In this document: one piece after another, positions 12,341-23,331 of the stretch
Layout: every line of letters starts with the position of its first letter
Position numbering within the stretch: position 1 is the first letter of the stretch
Origin: Seriola aureovittata
Lineage: Eukaryota > Chordata > Actinopteri > Carangiformes > Carangidae
NCBI RefSeq assembly: GCF_021018895.1
Contig: NC_079366.1
Span: forward strand, 30,851,771-30,915,770
Reading direction: 5' to 3'
DNA length: 64,000 nt
Translations under genes and position numbers: made by a program
The notes under the pieces: generated by a model
What the model was told of the DNA's origin: nothing
Seen by the model: the letters and a program-made list of their open reading frames with translations, nothing else
Database searches by the model: none

Positions 12341-14004
12341 CGGCTGACGTGGCCGATGCCCTTGGTGACGCCCTCCCTGAAGAGCAGCTTGGCGCCCAGT
12401 CGCAGGTACTCCGGGTGTTTGATGAATCGGAAACGAACCACGGCTCTCTCGCCGGTGCGCAGCTCGTCCTGCAGCAGAGAGAGAGAGAGAGAGAGGAGGT
12501 CACGTGACGTAGTGACACACACACGGCAGAGAACCGATCACACGCTTCATGTCGTCTACACACCGACCTTTCCGTGAAGGCACTCCACGGTGGCCGTCTG
12601 CCTGACGTTGCCCACGTGCACGGTGACCTGTGACCCCCGGCGGAAAGTCTTGGCGTGGAAGAGCAGGACGATGGCGGCTTCGAACTGACAGCAGATGGTC
12701 GGGTTCATCTTGGGACTGACCATCACCATGCCCTGCAACAACCAATCAGACGTCACTGTCATCACACGCTGACATCAGCTGCGTGAGGTCGTTCATTCTT
12801 CCTTCTTCACTCTGCTCTTCTCTTCCACAGAGAAATGCACACAGCCTGTATTCAGAAACTGAGCCTTAAAACCAGCCGTCAGGACTTCTGGAACTTTGTG
12901 ATGTCACAACAAAGCAGTCACCAAGCCCCGCCCACCTGGACCCACCATCCAAACCTTGCAGGATTTGGTTTCTCTGAGTGTTTTTACCTGAAATCTGATA
13001 TATTTTTATTGGATCACTTAGAAAACAGTCAGCCAATCAGAAGAGAGGCTCAGAGCCTCCTCTCTTCTGATTGGCTCACCGACCTGTTGTTACTAGAGCT
13101 GCAGAGAGAAGCCTGAGCGAGGAGATGTAAAACTACACTGAGATGGTTTTTGGTTCTTAAAACCACACATATATCTTCTGATGGATCAGTCTTTACGCTT
13201 TGTGACCTCTGACCTTGCGCAGCAGGGAGCGGTCAAAGTTCCCCAGCGCCAGCGTGGCGGCCTGTCCGGCCCTCAGCACCCTGCAGGCCGAGCGGTTCCT
13301 CTGGATGCTGCCCACCTTCAGACGCAGGAAACGGCCCTCGTCCGTGGGGCCGACCACCAGCCGCTCGCCCTCCCTGCACACGCCACTGGAGACACACACA
13401 CGGCTGTTCAATTAACCATTAATCATCATCCGGATTATTCTGATCAATATTGAGATCAGGATAATTATTTATATTGAAACCATGCAGTTATTGAACAGAA
13501 CTTGGTCTTTTTAACAGCTGGATTTAATGTCATTTAGCTGCTAATACACTGAACTGATTCAGTCTGATGTGAAACACGTTCACAACAACAGGATTTAAAA
13601 ACTTTTTCAATAACTCAGTGTCTGTTCTCTCACCTGTACAGAGTTCCTCCCACCACAGTCCCGACATCAGGAACGGAGTAAATCTCATCCACCTGGAGAA
13701 ACACAGAGGCATGATGGGAAACTTCTGTCAGCTCTTTATAAACGTTTACAAACCTCCTCTGTTGTTGTTTCATATCTTTACTTTCAGCGTTAAGTTAATT
13801 AGATTTTCTATGATTGTTCTGATATTATTCTTTTATTGACAGATTATTGCGACACTTGAGACCTGGAACTCTGTGAGCTGCTGCATCAGCTCCTCCTGCT
13901 CCTTGCTGTTGCTCAGTGGAGGGAGGATGTTCAGGAAAACCTTCAGCAGGTCCAGACTCTCTCCAGACACAGTGGACAGGGTGAAGATGGGCGTGATGCT
14001 GCAT

Positions 14005-14056
<52 letters not shown>

Positions 14057-16783
14057 GCAGTATTAGCAGTAGTATTAGCAGTACTAGCATTAGCAGTAGT
14101 AGCAGTATGTATACCCACTGTTTACTGTGTAAACACCTAATATTAGCAGTATTAGCAGTACTAGCAGTATTAGCAGTACCCGTACCCACCATGCGTACTG
14201 TGTAAACTGCTGCAGTATAAGCAGTAGTACTAGCAGTATTAGCAGTGTTAGCAGTGTTACAGTATTAGCAGTAGTATTAGCAGTATTAGCAGTACTAGCA
14301 GTATTAGCAGTGTTATCAGTATTAGCAGTACCCGTACCCACCATGAGGACTGTGTGAACTGCTGCAGTATAAGCAGTAGTATTAGCAGTATTAGCAGTGT
14401 TAGCAGTATTAGCAGTATTAGCAGTAGTAGTAGCAGTACCAGTACCCGTACCCACCATGAGTACTGTATGAACTGCTGCAGTATAAGCGGTAGTATTAGC
14501 AGTATTAGCAGTACTGGTAGTATAATAGAGTTAGCAGTATTAGCAGTAGTATTAGCAGTATTAGCAGTACTGGTAGTATAATAGAGTTAGCAGTATTAGC
14601 AGTAGTATTAGCAGTATTAGCAGAGTTAGCAGTATTAGCAGTATTAGCAGTATTAGCAGAGTTAGCAGTATTAGCAGTATTAGCAGTATTAGCAGAGTTA
14701 GCAGTATTAGCAGTATTGGCAGTGTTAGCAGTATTAGCAGTAGTATTAGCAGTATTAGCAGTGTTAGCAGTATTAGCAGTAGTATTAGCGGTATTAGCAG
14801 TACTGGTAGTATAATAGAGTTAGCAGTATTAGCAGTATTAGCAGTAGTATTAGCAGTAGTTAGCAGTATTAGCAGAGTTAGCAGTATTAGCAGTATTAGC
14901 AGTGTTAGCAGTATTAGCAGTAGTATTAGCAGTATTAGCAGTGTTAGCAGTATTAGCAGTAGTATTAGCAGTATTAGCAGTACTGGTAGTATAATAGAGT
15001 TAGCAGTATTAGCAGTAGTATTAGCAGTATTAGCAGAGTTAGCAGTATTAGCAGTGTTAGCAGTATTAGCAGTATTAGCAGTGTTAGCAGTATTAGCAGT
15101 ACTGGTAGTATAATAGAGTTAGCAGTATTAGCAGTAGTATTAGCAGTATTAGCAGAGTTAGCAGTATTAGCAGTGTTAGCAGTATTAGCAGTAGTATTAG
15201 CAGTATTAGCAGTACTGGTAGTATAATAGAGTTAGCAGTATTAGCAGTAGTATTAGCAGTATTAGCAGAGTTAGCAGTATTAGCAGTATTAGCAGTGTTA
15301 GCAGTATTAGCGGTACCCGTACCCACCATGAGGACTGTGTGAACTGCTGCGCGGCGGTCACGGCGTCGTCGGGGCTCGACACCACCATGGGGACCTTGTT
15401 GCAGCCCGGCTGCTTCAGGACTCGCTCCAGCTGTCGGACGGTTCGCTCCACGGTGCCGCGGGAACACAGGTCCACTTTACTGACCACGATGAAGATGGGA
15501 ACCTTCAGCGCCATCGCCAGGCCCAGGTGCTCCCGGGTGGTACCGGCTGGACAGAGGACAGGAGGAACACAGAGAGATGAAATACTACATTACCCAGAAG
15601 CCCTCTGACAGGTAGCAGCAGAGAATCACGGTCTAACAATATTATAATGTTTTTACAGTTAAACTGTTTATTGTGTGTTTGAGCTGCAGCTCTGAAGCTT
15701 CAGACTGAGTCAAATAAATCTAAAGAAAATAACGTTTTTAAAATTTGAGAGTCTGAGACAAGAATCATTGGTTCTTATTGTACAATATTAAAAGATTAAA
15801 GCTGCAACAATCAGGTGATTAATTAATTAGCAGATCCACAGAAAATGATTCTGCAGCTATTTTGATAATCGTTTATTTGTTTCAGTCATTTTCAAAAAAA
15901 ATATCCTGGTTCTAACTTTTCAAATGTGACAGTCTGTTAAACTGATGCAGACATCTTGTCTCTGTTTACTGACATTTAATAAACCAATCAATTAATGATG
16001 AAACTAACAGATTAAATAATAATAAAAATAACTGTTAGTCACAGCGTGGATTGCTGAAGTGTTAATATTATCATCCTACAGTGTCTTGTGGGTATAAATA
16101 CATTTCCCCTTCTCCTCCTATGAATGATGATGGTGTGATTCGTGTCGGGTCTGAGTCAAACAAACATGTTTCTTCACGTCTGGAGAAACTGATCTGTCGC
16201 TGTTCAGCTGAAGATGAGAATTAACAACATGATGTCTCACTTCATCTTCAATCTGTTCACTCCTGACCTCTAGTGGTGACGTGTCGTCGTTGCTGTGGGA
16301 GTTTAGGAAGCAGGAAAATATTATATTTATTTCACTAACAGAAATAATTCAGAACAAAAGCGACAGACGCTGTTTGAAACATTTCACGAGCAGGTGAACA
16401 GACATGAATTAACACAGATGATCTGTCAGACCTGGCCTTGACCTTTTATTGAATACGGTATATAACAATTATTTTATTTTATTCTATATTTTTATTGTAT
16501 CTATTTTTTTTCTATTTTATTTCATTTCCTGTAATTATTTATTCCAACCTGTTTATAGTCTAGTTTTTAATCTACCTGTATTTTAGTATTATTATTATTA
16601 TTATTTGCTTTTTTACAGTTTTTCATTATCAGCATTTTTTTAAATTTATTTAGATTTTTAATCTATTTAATTCAATTTTTTTCTTTTCTTTTTGTTATTA
16701 ATGAAGGTTTTAATGCTCTCCCTTTTTGAACTGCTAAAAAATCTGTATGAAGGTGCTGTACAAATAAAGTCTGATTGACTGAC

Positions 16784-16823
<40 letters not shown>

Positions 16824-19800
16824 CAAACCTGCAGGTCAATCAGCAGTTTTAAGGATTAATAGGATGATGGTTGAACTAACTGATCAAATCATAATTATTA
16901 ATATTAATTGTTAGTTGCAGGTCTGAACTGGATTTGTGCATGAATGTGATGAAGTGGTGATTTTCTGACATGAACGTATGTGACCAGCTGTGAATGTTAC
17001 GTGTGACATCACTTCCTCCTGTAGCTGAAGCGAGTCGCTGCAGCTCACCGATGCCGGTGTTGGCGCTCACCACCAGCATGGCGAAGTCGGGGCAGTAGCT
17101 GGTGAGGCCGAAGATGGTGGTCTTCAGGTACTTGTGGTGTCCGGCCAGGTCGATGAAGGTGATCATCTTGGACGAGCTCTCGCAGATCTCCTCCGCCGTC
17201 CGCGACTCGCTGTAGTTCACGACCTGCGCGACACGACCAAAGACAGTTTTATACTTTAAAAACTAAAAATAAAACACTGTTTGTTTGTGAAAGAAAACAC
17301 GACCCAGAGATGAAATCATTAAACTGGACGTCACTTCACCTGATGAAGAAACTGAGTTTAAAAACCATGAGCTGATCCGGCGTCTGTCCTCACCTCTCCT
17401 TTGCTGTTGAAGCCCAGGATCTCGAAGCTGATGCTGGACGTGCGCCCGGTCTGGATCTCGTGCAGATGCCTGAAGAGGTTGAGCCGCGCTCGGCCTCGCC
17501 CGTTGTCCAGCTCGCCCTGCGTCAGGACGCCCAGCAGGGTCGACTTCCCCGCGTCCACGTTCCCCAGCACCGCCACCCGCAGGTCCAGGAACTGTCCCGG
17601 TCCAAAACAGCAGGTGTTCAGAGTTTAAAGGTGCAGAGATGAGACGTCGGGGTGAACAGGGACAGACACCTGCGGGACGGAAACTCACCTGCTGATCGTC
17701 AGGAACTTTTCGAACCAGGACTTCTGCGATTTTCCGAGTGTTTCTGTCCAAGTCGTAGTCCACCTCCCTCTCTCGGAGCAGAGTGATGTCGGCTCCGACT
17801 CTGGACAGACAAACGAAGACAACACAGGCTGACACAAAGAACCGGTCTGTACCTGTCGGCTTCTAGAGCCACCTCCTCGTGGTCGTATCCCTCCGCCACT
17901 CAGACTAGTTCCAGGTCACTTCCTGTTTATCCAGAGTCAGAGAGAATATGAACCATGTGTGTGAAAAAGTGTTTTCTGAGGTCACACTGACCTTTGACCT
18001 TTGACCACAAAAACCTAATCGATTCGTCCTTGAATCCTGGTGAATGTTTTTAACCAAATTTAAAGAAGTTACATCAAGTGAGATATCTTGTCCCTGAGAA
18101 AGAGACGGACGGACAACCTGAAAACAAAATGGCTGCCGCTCTGACTGTCGCCGGCGTGGAGGAATAAAAATCATCTGACAGGAAACTTGCTGGAGGTAAA
18201 TTCTCCATCACATTAAATAACAAACCTTTTTTTTTTATCAGTTTCTTGTTGTGTTAATACAAAAGGAAATGGACCCACTTCTCCGCCATCCTCTTTAAGG
18301 TCTTGAGCGAGGCCTTCATGTCGGCCTCCGTCAGGCCGACCAGCAGGCCGTTGTCTTCCACGCCGATCTGGTAGACGGCCTCGCCGCGACCCTCCTGCAG
18401 ACGCCACTTGAGCTGCGTGGCCAGATGCTCGAAGCGATACTGGGTGGGGTTCACCAGCTTCAGCTGCGACGACAGCAGAGAGAGAGAGAGAGAGGCGGTG
18501 ACACGGCAGGTAAACATCCACCTGGTCTATTAACCAATAAAACATGCTGATTATATTTCCCAGCTGCCCCAGGTGACGCCATCAGAAGCTGAGCTGTGTT
18601 TGGATTCAAAAAACAGTCAAATGTTTATGTGAGTTCAGAAACACACTCTCCATTTTATTCACAAACTGCAGCTAAATATAAATTAGAATCAAGACAAGTG
18701 TAAATGACACGTCAAAGATGTGTTTAAAGTGAATTAGAAACTGTTTCTATAATACATATAATTATATGATATAATGTTATAAACCAGGAGTTCAGCTCTT
18801 ACTGGATTTCTTTAAGGCCAGTTCACATTAACAGATATTTTTGATCCTTTAAAAACAGGTAATTCAAAGTTCTGTGAGAGGTTTTAAACAATAACAGATT
18901 TCTGCTGTGACATATTTACTAACAAGAAATATCATGAGAAACGTTTTGTCTGATCATTGAGAAAAAGAGTTTATTTTCACACTGTAAAATGTCCTGCTCC
19001 TGTTCCTGTATGTTACGAGTTTATCTTCTAAATAAAGAATTTAAATCAGTCAATATATCTGTATCACATCCTTCAAAACTATGTTTTAGTATCAGGCTCC
19101 GCTGTAGATTAAAAACACAAACATTAAAATGCAGCCTATTCATTTCTTTTTCCATTTCGACCTAAATAAATACGACTCTAGTTTTAGGTACAAAAGAAAA
19201 TTAAAAAGAAAAAGAAGATTTTTACTGATAAAAACGAAGCTAAACACGTAAAGTCTGTCCTGAGGGGGGCGCTAGACGAATAAACTAATAATTAAACTGC
19301 AACTAACAGCTTTTCATTATTGATTAATCTGCTGATCATTTTCCCATTTAATTGATAAAGTGATTTGTCTATAAAATATTAGAAAAGCGTGAAAATATTC
19401 TCTGGTTTCAGGTCGTTAAATGTGAATATTTCTGTTGTCTTCAATGATTTTAAACTGGATTTCTTTGGGGTTTGGAGTTTTGTTTTATTTCCTTGTTTAT
19501 ATAAGTTTCTTGTTTTCTTGATGGATGCCTATAATCTAATTTACCTCACTGCTCCTAATATGTTTCCGTATTATCTATTTCGATCTATCAGATTCTTTAA
19601 TTTTGTTCGCAACTGAGTCTCACAGAGGCTTTAAATGGATCATGAAGTAATACATTTAAAAAAATAAATAAATAAATAAATAAATTTATGTATATTAAAA
19701 TAGAAAGATAAAAAAGAAAGATAATTACCTTGTATTCAATGTTTCCTTCTTCAGCCTGGAAACAGACAGAGACAGAAGGGAGATGAGGTTAACTGATGCA

Positions 19801-21056
19801 GACGACACATTATACACACTATATGGCCAAAAGTATGTGGACAGCCCTGACAACAGTTTGTGCTTGTCTCCAGCGACTTCTTATATATTATAATACATAT
19901 AAATATTTATATACTTTATTATATTTTCTTTATTAAAACTGTTCTTGACTGAAACCCAAAATAAAAGCATGTTCTGTTATTCATTTTGATGAACCCTACA
20001 GACTTCCTGGTTAACCCAGCCTGACCAACTGTAACTACACTAAGTGATGCATTCAACACAGGTAAGTTAAAGTTCTCTGTTTGTCAACATGTGACGTCAG
20101 ATATTACAGTGGTGATTGAGGATATATGAAATATAGTTTAGCTAACTGTAACAACACCACACCCCCTCACATGAGCAACACGCCAATCATAGCGAGGACA
20201 AAATATCAACCTGATTTCATCAACTATTCTTGCAATTTAAGGTTTCTTTTGATAAGAGAAAGGTAAATTAACACATAATGCATAAATTCGACCTAATCCT
20301 GTATTGACAAGATGAACCTCTCAATTCGGCACACAATTAATTCACTTTGCGCCACTTATTACACAATAAATACCTATTTATATTACTGTTATTCCAGATT
20401 TCTGTCACCGCATGTAACTTCTGTCAGCGGTCGCTTTATGTCAAACTATTTATAAAGTTGGAGGCTAAAACTAATAAAATCAAACACTGGTGTTGTTGAA
20501 ACACATGCCGAATTATTAATTGGTTATTGTTATTTCAGAAAAGCTACTGAGTCAACTTCCATGTCCTCTGTGTTTAAACCATTTGGACCAAAACATCTTT
20601 AATTGTCAGGTTTCTGAGCGAAGTCTGGCGTGACGTTTTCACCGGGCGGGGAAACAGCGGCCGTTGCCTGCAGGGGCCCCAATATAAAGTCTCACTCACA
20701 CTAACAGTATTTCGACGCCATATTTTAGACATTTTTATTAGTGTGGTGTGAACAAAATGCAGCAGTTATTAGCCTGCGACTAGCTAGAGTTTACCGCAGC
20801 ATCACTAGCTAGCTGGCTACTTTGGCGGGCTGGGTGTCCCGATAATCCCCGGGCTAAAGAACCGTGCTACCTCCGGTGGTAAATACGGTGGTGGTGTTTT
20901 GTTGTTCCTGTTGTTCTTTTTATTCCGTCTTCTCCTGCCTCGTTTGCCTCTTCTCGTTCGCGCCTTTTTCGACGTTTTCTTCCCGTTGTTACCGGAGCCC
21001 TGTCCGTGTCTGCCGTGTCCCGGAGACACTGCACCACTTTCGGACAAATCCACCAT
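12268..21056 (-). CDS. gtpbp2: GTP-binding protein 2 (GTPBP2), complete
   Basis: Translational-type GTPase of the GTPBP1/2 family. The mouse protein binds Pelota and helps resolve stalled ribosomes. Coding exons, 5' to 3' on the minus strand: 21056-20871, 19755-19729, 18463-18279, 17800-17689, 17591-17394, 17223-17049, 15546-15327, 13998-13863, 13692-13634, 13385-13214, 12732-12568, 12468-12268. All phases agree; total 611 aa, close to the roughly 600 aa usual length. Seen motifs: [23 protein letters not shown]1 GNVDAGKS, G3 DLAGHHKY, G4 SKVD, then the beta-barrel domains ([60 protein letters not shown]). Odd points are a very basic N-terminus ([16 protein letters not shown]), a 27-nt second exon, and a C-terminal tail of NHDQ/NQ repeats instead of the tail I recall for mammals. 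It lies tail-to-tail with tp53bp2. Confidence 0.95.
12476..12497. repeat. (GA)n tract at the acceptor of gtpbp2 last exon
   Basis: On the minus strand this is a pure CT polypyrimidine tract directly before the acceptor of exon 12. A similar GA tract lies before exon 3 (about 18478-18494). Confidence 0.85.
12827..13130. repeat. Dispersed repeat with terminal hairpin (copy in gtpbp2 intron)
   Basis: Closely matches 51884-52109 in ero1b but in opposite orientation, which is why both places show similar conceptual peptides ([13 protein letters not shown]). This copy also holds a perfect 18-bp inverted repeat, 13031-13048 versus 13059-13076, around a 10-nt loop. No transposase frame is present. 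Confidence 0.75.
14006..14054. repeat. (CA)n microsatellite
   Basis: CA run next to the acceptor of gtpbp2 exon 8. On the transcribed strand it is (TG)n immediately before the splice site. Confidence 0.97.
14057..15315. repeat. 9-bp intronic satellite (ttagcagta)n with captured exon ends
   Basis: Nearly the whole gtpbp2 intron between exons 7 and 8 consists of variants of ttagcagta (minus strand tactgctaa). A marker segment reading tactggtagtataatagag recurs at 14512, 14568, 14801, 14981, 15100 and 15213, showing higher-order unit amplification. Three segments (about 14179-14213, 14331-14365, 14445-14479) copy the end of exon 7 plus its splice donor; the middle one matches 15316-15350 exactly. 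The long leucine/isoleucine or asparagine/threonine open frames in this stretch are translations of the repeat. Confidence 0.95.
16440..16822 (+). mobile_element. LINE 3' tail with (ATTG)n end
   Basis: A T-rich segment ends with 'ggtgctgtacaaataaagtctgattgactg' followed by (ATTG)n from about 16783. This is the typical 3' end of L2/Maui-type LINEs in fish, as I remember the family. It is a 5'-truncated insertion in a gtpbp2 intron, antisense to the gene, with no reverse transcriptase frame. Confidence 0.6.
17870..18170 (+). repeat. Dispersed repeat with palindromic AGGTCA sites, copy B
   Basis: Same family and orientation as copy A. The core 17979-17993 is AGGTCA-cac-TGACCT and overlaps a TGACCT-T-TGACCT direct repeat at 17988-18000. 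It lies in gtpbp2 intron 3. Confidence 0.8.
18540..19728 (-). other. gtpbp2: gtpbp2 intron 2, no further exon seen
   Basis: AT-rich intron sequence between the microexon at 19729-19755 and exon 3. It contains an (AAAT)n run near 19663-19686. The open frame 19389-19616 has no recognisable domain. Confidence 0.6.
19810..19848. repeat. Short repeat-like terminal motif
   Basis: The phrase 'cactatatggccaaaagtatgtgg' in gtpbp2 intron 1 is like termini of non-autonomous DNA transposons seen across fish genomes (recollection). No matching second end is visible nearby. Confidence 0.35.
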
Positions 21057-21300
21057 CGCGCTGAGCTCAAGACGTCAGCCCTGAAATGGAGAGAGATCAC
21101 CGGGCAGCAGCAGCCGGACCTCACGCTAACGAAATAACATGTAAAAATAAATAAAACTAACGGTGATAATAATGTTCTCCTTTTCTAACATCACATCTAT
21201 CACAACACACGGCCGGAGGATGCGCTCTCCTCAGCAACATCAACACTGTCAAGTCTTGTTTTTTGGGGGAAATACCGCTCAACTTCCGGCTACGACTTTC
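21057..21300 (-). promoter_or_regulatory. gtpbp2: gtpbp2 5' UTR and promoter region
   Basis: GC-richer sequence upstream of the ATG at 21054-21056 on the minus strand. An ETS/GABP-type site ACTTCCGG lies at 21282-21289. No TATA box stands out. The start site is inferred only. Confidence 0.5.
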
Positions 21301-23331
21301 AAAATATTTCAATAGCACGTTTAACCCGAAACGGACTCAAACTTCAAAATAAAAGTACAACAGGTAATGAGAATCGCCTGCTCTAGTAAAAACCAATTTT
21401 TTATAAATTCTTAAAATTGCACAAATCATTGGTCTTTGCAATCTTGGAGCACTTAATATCTGTAATTACATTCCTTAATGTGACTTTTAAACATGTTTTT
21501 CTCTAAGTTCCTGTTGAGGTAATAAATTGGCCTTCTAATTGTTATATTACCTTCACTGTAGTTACAAATTCTGCCTCATATCTGCAAATAATGTTGATGT
21601 CATGCAATATTTTCAGCTCCTCAGTGTCTTTTCCTGCACTGAACTCCTGTTGATACACTTTTTCTTCTGCCCTCAAAATTAGTGTTTTGTTGTAATTCAC
21701 ATTTAAGTTGCAATGTCAAATTTTAATGGTTTGACTGGGTATTATCATAAGTGAATAAGTCCATTCCTGTTTTGTATTTAATCATTTTGTTATATTGATG
21801 TTTTGAGAAATGCAGATTACAGAGTTAGTGCTGTGGTGTGTTTTTGTTTTGTTTGTTTTTTTGGAGCCCAGCAATTTTCAGATTTTAAAGCTAAACCTCT
21901 TACAACTGAAACTAAATCAGGTCCCCAATCTGACTTTATGAGGCACCACAGAAACCCTCTGAATAGGTGAATTAAAATCAACCATAAACAAAGACTTATT
22001 TAGCGCACTGAGATTCTGAGAGTTTAACTCAGTGCAAGTTTATTTACAACATGGCATGAATACAAACGTACTCTGATCTGTCCCTGTAACAGTTTAGTGC
22101 AGTACAGGAGCCCCCACAGGCGCTTCAGATTACACAAGTCAAGCAGACATCCTGCATTAAAAAAATCACCCACAGGACAAACTGACATTTGGGGGGGTGC
22201 ATCTGTGGGGCTGTTGATAGGGCCATCTGGTTTCAGACATTGAAGAATATATTTTTAATTTCTATATTTTGTTCAGTCTCCTCTGCTTCCTTCCTGAGAC
22301 ACAAGACGTTGCGATGACCGCACCAAGGTGTTGCTGTTGCTTCAGGGTTTGTCACCATGGTATGTTTTTCAAAGTCTCGCTCATCCTATTGCATTTAAAG
22401 TTTGTTTTATTTTGTTAAAACTAAAATGATGTAATAAGCAAGTGGCCCTTCTGAGACACCTTACCATTGGTAGGTTCATTGTTTAACCATCACCAGAAGA
22501 CCTGGCCACCCTCTGGCGTTGGAGGCATTAGACCCCAGCTGGCACCAATACAGATTACCTGTAGATGAAACCCCCATATGTCACATGTGCAAGTCATCAA
22601 CTGTCAAGTAGTTCTCATTTTGGAACTTACATATGCACAAATGATTTTTCTTCTTTTCTATACATATTATGAGTAAGTATTTTGGGTGATAACATATTCC
22701 TATCCCCCACCCGCCAACTAAGGATTTCAGTGTGTGAGTGTGAGTGGATGCACATTGCCGGCCAATGATCTACGAGCTCAGATTTAGTGTCCCCCTAGTA
22801 TTGTTGGGTGTCTTCGTAGTTTCCTGTTTTTTCCCAAATGCTTTTAATTTTTACACACAGACCCCTTCCTTAGCTTGGCTACTTCAAGGTATTTAAAAAC
22901 ACACATGATATGACACAATGAGTAAGAAGTTATATAGTTACACAGTTACCATCGATACAGAATACAGTGAACATCAGAGTACATATATAATTTCTCAGTA
23001 GAAACCATTTAAATCTACAACCAATGCATTTTTCTCCCAGTGCTCAGATTTGTGATCTGCTCTCAAGGTAGTGTTTCAAAAATTCGACAATGTTTACAAG
23101 TACAATCATCAGACAATATTGAATTATTAAGTCCATCTTTGAGGTTATGTGAAGTAGTAAAAAAGACAAGTTAAGTGAAAAATCCTACATACAGAAAAAA
23201 CAAAAAAAACTGTCTATTATTGATTGGATTTTTTGTGATGAAAACTGTCTGGTGTATGTTAACAGTGGATGTAAAATGTAAAGATTCATTTACTTAATAT
23301 ATTGGTTGTTGTCAATGTTTCATCAAAAAGA
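21300..23331. other. Intergenic region between gtpbp2 and TRIM copy 1
   Basis: About 2 kb of AT-rich DNA with no gene recognised. A minus-strand AATAAA at 22039-22044 could end the TRIM copy 1 transcript, which would give a 3' UTR of about 1.3 kb. Confidence 0.5.

Noticed and set aside
14057..15315. Array of short repeats as a possible CRISPR locus
   Set aside because: There are no unique spacers and the unit is 9 bp; this is a satellite in a vertebrate intron.
14090..15514. Long open frames of Leu/Ile or Asn/Thr repeats
   Set aside because: Translation of the 9-bp repeat, which has no stop in several frames. Only the part above 15327 is gtpbp2 exon 7.
20867..21124. Open frame MRSGCCCPV overlapping gtpbp2 exon 1
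   Set aside because: Alternate frame of the same exon; the MVDLSESG frame leads into the conserved PPYLPPE.
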